DNA from: Neorhizobium sp. NCHU2750
Lineage (GTDB): Bacteria; Pseudomonadota; Alphaproteobacteria; Rhizobiales; Rhizobiaceae
DNA length: 64,000 bases
Assembly: GCF_003597675.1 (NCBI RefSeq)
Contig: NZ_CP030827.1
Location: 2,232,001-2,296,000, forward strand
Direction: 5' to 3'
Shown here piece by piece: positions 61,343 to 64,000 of the stretch; position 1 is the first letter of the stretch; every line of letters begins with the position of its first letter. Both the position numbers and the translations under genes were made by a program. The notes beneath the pieces were generated by a model. That model did no database searches, was not told the origin of the DNA, and saw only the letters and a list, made by a program, of their open reading frames with translations.

Positions 61343-62106
61343 CCCTTGCGTACCATGCGACGGGTAATCGCAAGGCTTGCCCGATAGGGCAAAGCCGCAA
61401 GCAGCTTGGCCGCCACCGCCATCCTCCACGGAAAGACGATCTCGAAGCGCGAACCGGAAAGCCCCTTGACGATGGCATGCGCAGCCTCGTCTTCGCTGAT
61501 CAGGAACGGCATCGGAAAGTCGTTCTTCTTCGTCAGCGGCGTGTCGACAAACCCCGGATTGATCACCTGCAGCTTCACGCCCTGTGAGCCGAGCTGTGGC
61601 TGAAGTGCCTCGCAGAGATTGATCAGCGCCGCCTTCGTCGCCCCATAGATACCGCCGCCGGGAAGGCCGAGATAACCGGCAACCGATGCGACAACGGCGA
61701 TATGGCCCGACCGCCTGGCAATCATCGGCCCCATCACCGCCTCCAGCGCATTGCCGGTTCCGACCACATTGAGGCCGACGAGATCGGCCAGCGCCCCGGC
61801 ATCGAACTCGCCTGCGCTCTCGCGGATATAATTGCCGGCGCAAAACAGCGCGAGGTCGATCGGCCCGAGCATCTGCTCTATGCCGCGTACGGCATCCTTG
61901 AGTGCCTGACGATCGGTGACATCGAGCGGATAGGCATGGATGGCGCCCGGTCGCTCCGCCACCAGCGCGTCGAGCTTGTCGGCCGAACGGGCACTGACCG
62001 CTACGATGAAGCCCTCATCCGCAAGCCGCAGAGCCACCGCCCGGCCGATCCCTGAACTCGCGCCCGTGACCCAGGCAATCTTTCCAGTCCTGCTTCTGAC
62101 CATCAT
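61339..62106 (-). CDS. Short-chain dehydrogenase/reductase of the RpoE-ChrR regulon
   Basis: 255-residue SDR. The NAD(P) motif is VTGASSGIGRAVAL (residues about 14-27), LDVTDRQAL marks the coenzyme site, FCAGN follows the NNAG position, and the catalytic YxxxK is in IYGATKAAL with the serine in VVASVAGYLG. COG0300-like, with a C-terminal stretch (MPFLISEDEAAHAIVKGL) typical of membrane-linked SDRs. The ATG at 62106 has GGAGG five bases upstream. An RpoE-type promoter at 62129-62158 precedes it, so it should be induced together with the cfa operon, with which it overlaps by four bases at the 3' end. Confidence 0.9.
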   Translation of the reverse strand: MMVRSRTGKIAWVTGASSGIGRAVALRLADEGFIVAVSARSADKLDALVAERPGAIHAYPLDVTDRQALKDAVRGIEQMLGPIDLALFCAGNYIRESAGEFDAGALADLVGLNVVGTGNALEAVMGPMIARRSGHIAVVASVAGYLGLPGGGIYGATKAALINLCEALQPQLGSQGVKLQVINPGFVDTPLTKKNDFPMPFLISEDEAAHAIVKGLSGSRFEIVFPWRMAVAAKLLAALPYRASLAITRRMVRKG

Positions 62107-62128
62107 GCAGACCTCCGTCGATCAATCC

Positions 62129-62158
62129 TTTCTACGCAGGCAAGCGGCGAACGGATCT
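62129..62158 (-). promoter_or_regulatory. ECF11-type promoter for the SDR gene
   Basis: Minus strand: AGATCC (62158-62153), an 18-base spacer, then TAGAAA (62134-62129), 22 bases upstream of the SDR start codon. The -35 box and spacing are the same as at 57868-57897. Confidence 0.72.
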
Positions 62159-62176
62159 TTCTCGAAGGCAGCCATG

Positions 62177-62902
62177 TCACCCGACGGGGACGGCACCCTT
62201 CGGTTCGCGGGCGATGAACCGTCGCGCCACCAGCCAGCAGCCGGCGGCCCAGACCGCGCCGGCGCACCAGCCACCCAGCACGTCGGTCGGATAGTGGACG
62301 CCGAGATAAAGCCGCGACAGGCCGATGATCAGGGTCAGGAATATGCCGGCCGCCATCAGGAAAATCCGGGTGGCGCGATATTGCTCTGCCCGCGACAGGA
62401 GTGCTGCAAGCGTCAGATAGGTGACCGCCGACAGCATCGCATGGCCGCTCGGGAAGCTCAGGTCATGCACTTCGACCAGATGCGGCACGATATCCGGCCG
62501 CGGGCGCGCCACGCCGAGTTTCAAAGCACTCGAAACCAGCCAGCCGCCAATGATCGACAGGGCCATGAAGATGGCGATCGCTCTCTGTCGCGCCAGAAAC
62601 AGATAGACGACGGAGAGAACCGTCATCAGCGACAGCACGGTGACGCCACCGAGTGCCGTGATGTCGCCCATCGCATGCGTCACCCAGGACGGCGCGATCG
62701 GCAGCGCGAGGTCGGCCGTCTGGCGCAGCGACAGCAGGATCTCTTCGTCGAAAGCGTGCGTGTCGCCCTCGATCACCTCCCCCGTCAGCGCCAGAAAGGC
62801 CAGCACGCCGCCGGCTACGGCCGCAAACGTGATCAGCCCGATCGGCTCGAAGGTCATGAACCGGTCGATGAGGCTTTGGCGGATGCGCTGATGAAGGGGC
62901 AT
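62177..62902 (-). CDS. PAP2-family phosphatase
   Basis: 241-residue inner-membrane phosphatase with about six helices. The three catalytic signatures are intact: KLGVARPRP (KxxxxxxRP), FPSGHAM (PSGH), and SRLYLGVHYPTDVLGG (SRxxxxxHxxxD). It probably dephosphorylates phosphatidic acid, undecaprenyl diphosphate or another lipid phosphate on the periplasmic side. It lies 70 bases upstream of the SDR gene on the same strand; the SDR promoter sits in the gap, so they can be transcribed separately. The sequence gives no direct sign that it belongs to the RpoE regulon. Confidence 0.92.
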   Translation of the reverse strand: MPLHQRIRQSLIDRFMTFEPIGLITFAAVAGGVLAFLALTGEVIEGDTHAFDEEILLSLRQTADLALPIAPSWVTHAMGDITALGGVTVLSLMTVLSVVYLFLARQRAIAIFMALSIIGGWLVSSALKLGVARPRPDIVPHLVEVHDLSFPSGHAMLSAVTYLTLAALLSRAEQYRATRIFLMAAGIFLTLIIGLSRLYLGVHYPTDVLGGWCAGAVWAAGCWLVARRFIAREPKGAVPVG

Positions 62903-63020
62903 GCTCTCTCGTTGCTCGTTGAATGATCCCGTCTAGATAGGATCGAGGCGCGATCACGCAAGAATTGAAGATGAGACCGATGGGCGACTGCGGCCAATTC
63001 GCAGGTGCAGCATAACGCTT

Positions 63021-63046
63021 GGAACCTTGGACACCCGTCCCGCGTT
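63021..63046 (+). promoter_or_regulatory. EcfG-type promoter upstream of the HlyD-family gene
   Basis: GGAAC (63021-63025), a 17-base spacer, then CGTT (63043-63046), followed 38 bases later by the GTG start of the membrane-fusion gene. It fits the general stress sigma pattern GGAAC-N18/19-TT. Confidence 0.72.
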
Positions 63047-63084
63047 GCTCGCCAGATCTTTCCTGCCAAATCGAGAGGCCTATC

Positions 63085-64000
63085 GTGGCTCAAGCTCAGC
63101 GCGCGCAAAAAAATCAATCCATTCAGACAGAAGCCCCGAACGCCGAGACGGCCGATACGACGCCCAAGGTCGATGAGGCAAGGACGGCAGAGCCCGACAG
63201 GACCGATGATCAGCCTGCAGCCGGCACCAAGGATGAGAAAAAACCGTCGATTTTCAAGCGCCACCCATGGTGGATCGCCATTATCCTGATCGTCGTTATC
63301 GCGCTCGCCGTGGCAACCTATTTCGTCTGGCTGATCTTCTTCCACCCTTATGAATCCACCGACGACGCCTTCGTCGATGCACGCAGCTTCTCGGTTGCCG
63401 CAAAGGTCTCCGGTTATCTCGCCGATATTCCCGCGACCGACAACCAACATGTCGATGCCGGCGCCGTCATTGCGAAGATCGATCCGCGCGATTACCAGAT
63501 CGCCCTCGACCAGGCCGATGCCCAGGTCCAGTCGGCGCAGGCTTCGATCCGCAATGCCGAGGCACAGATCGAAGTCTCCGCCGCATCCGTCGATGAAGCC
63601 CGCGCCCAGCAGGCCTCCTCGGCCGCAGCACTGCAATATGCCAAGGACGAGGCGACCCGCCAGCAGCAGCTCGTCAAGGGTGGGGCCGGCAGCCTGCAGG
63701 CCTCGCAGCAGGCAGAGTCCAACCTGCGCCAGGCGCAGGCGACCTACAATCAGTCCGGCGCCAGCGTCACCTCGGCCATGAAGAACCAGAATGCTGCCGA
63801 GGCCCAGAAGGCAAGCGCTCAAGCGAGCCTGAAACAGGCACAGGCGCAGCGCGAGACAGCCGCCCAGAACATCAGCTACACGACGATCACCGCCGCCCAG
63901 CCCGGCCGCGTCGTCAAGCTTTCCGGCTCCAAGGGCCAGTTCGTCGATGCCGGCCAGGCGATCGCCATGTTTGTGCCCGACGATATCTGGGTCACCGCCA
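63085..64000 (+). CDS. HlyD/EmrA-family membrane fusion protein, partial (runs off the right edge)
   Basis: 305 codons are visible. A charged, Gln/Asp/Thr-rich cytoplasmic tail of about 65 residues leads to one membrane helix (WWIAIILIVVIALAVATYFV). Then comes the barrel-sandwich half-motif SVAAKVSGYLADIPATDNQH, a long alanine/glutamine-rich coiled coil (ADAQVQSAQASIRNAEAQIE and onward), and the return half-motif YTTITAAQPGRVVKLSGSKG. This is the EmrA-type periplasmic adaptor of a drug or metabolite efflux pump; the inner-membrane partner (EmrB or an ABC protein) should lie just beyond the window. The start is GTG at 63085 with GAGAGG upstream, below an EcfG-type promoter. Confidence 0.9.
   Translation, partial: MAQAQRAQKNQSIQTEAPNAETADTTPKVDEARTAEPDRTDDQPAAGTKDEKKPSIFKRHPWWIAIILIVVIALAVATYFVWLIFFHPYESTDDAFVDARSFSVAAKVSGYLADIPATDNQHVDAGAVIAKIDPRDYQIALDQADAQVQSAQASIRNAEAQIEVSAASVDEARAQQASSAAALQYAKDEATRQQQLVKGGAGSLQASQQAESNLRQAQATYNQSGASVTSAMKNQNAAEAQKASAQASLKQAQAQRETAAQNISYTTITAAQPGRVVKLSGSKGQFVDAGQAIAMFVPDDIWVTA

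Overview
This is a gene-dense, high-GC chromosomal segment of an alphaproteobacterium, most likely a member of the Rhizobiaceae (Rhizobium/Agrobacterium relatives). The evidence is the popZ-valS pair, a chemoreceptor ending in a WQEF-type pentapeptide, a galactarate catabolic cluster like the one described in Agrobacterium tumefaciens, a single-chain B12-dependent MetH, and an EcfG- and ChrR-centred stress repertoire. Both edges cut genes: valS on the left (C-terminal part missing) and an HlyD-family gene on the right. I saw no insertion sequence, prophage, integron, CRISPR array, rRNA or tRNA.

Layout. 1-6.3 kb: valS, popZ, a Pcm-like methyltransferase, a 25-residue membrane protein, metF and an ArsR-methyltransferase regulator. 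6.4-12.8 kb: chemoreceptor, ettA, an alpha/beta hydrolase and a DMT exporter. 12.8-15.6 kb: a CoA-transferase overlapping an acetolactate-synthase-like enzyme. 15.7-20.4 kb: small proteins, RidA, a DUF442 phosphatase-like protein, an aldose-epimerase-like protein, an L,D-transpeptidase and an orphan ParA. 20.5-28.0 kb: an ethanolamine-type permease, a binding-protein ABC importer and an MFS transporter. 28.2-33.4 kb: metH and an AGE-family sugar isomerase. 33.5-38.7 kb: a reverse-strand run with cutC, a ROK kinase, a dioxygenase-esterase fusion, an M20 peptidase and a DUF922 protein. 38.9-45.8 kb: GntR regulator, kdgD, gci, gli and a TRAP transporter for hexarate use. 45.9-47.2 kb: pepT. 47.2-63 kb: a stress and light signalling island. 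63.1 kb to the edge: a membrane-fusion protein.

How the genes work together. A regulator with an ArsR DNA-binding domain and a SAM-methyltransferase fold sits two bases upstream of metF. Its palindrome (ATAAAG-N4-CTTTAT inside a 22-bp site) occurs in front of its own operon and, 20/22 identical, in front of metH 26 kb away, which suggests a local methionine-cycle regulon. The hexarate cluster is fed by a TRAP importer and has a FadR-type operator over a good promoter. The stress island holds a bacteriophytochrome operon (photoreceptor, receiver, receiver-HWE kinase) directly beside a full ECF11-type rpoE-chrR unit. The expected regulon (amine oxidase, DUF1365, cyclopropane synthase, SDR) lies next to it, and I find three promoters of identical geometry, (T/A)GATCC-N18-TAG. 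EcfG-type promoters (GGAAC-N16/17-CGTT) precede a Crp/Fnr gene and the HlyD gene, and a weaker one precedes a single-domain receiver. This combination of light sensing, singlet-oxygen response and general stress response is the most interesting part of the window.
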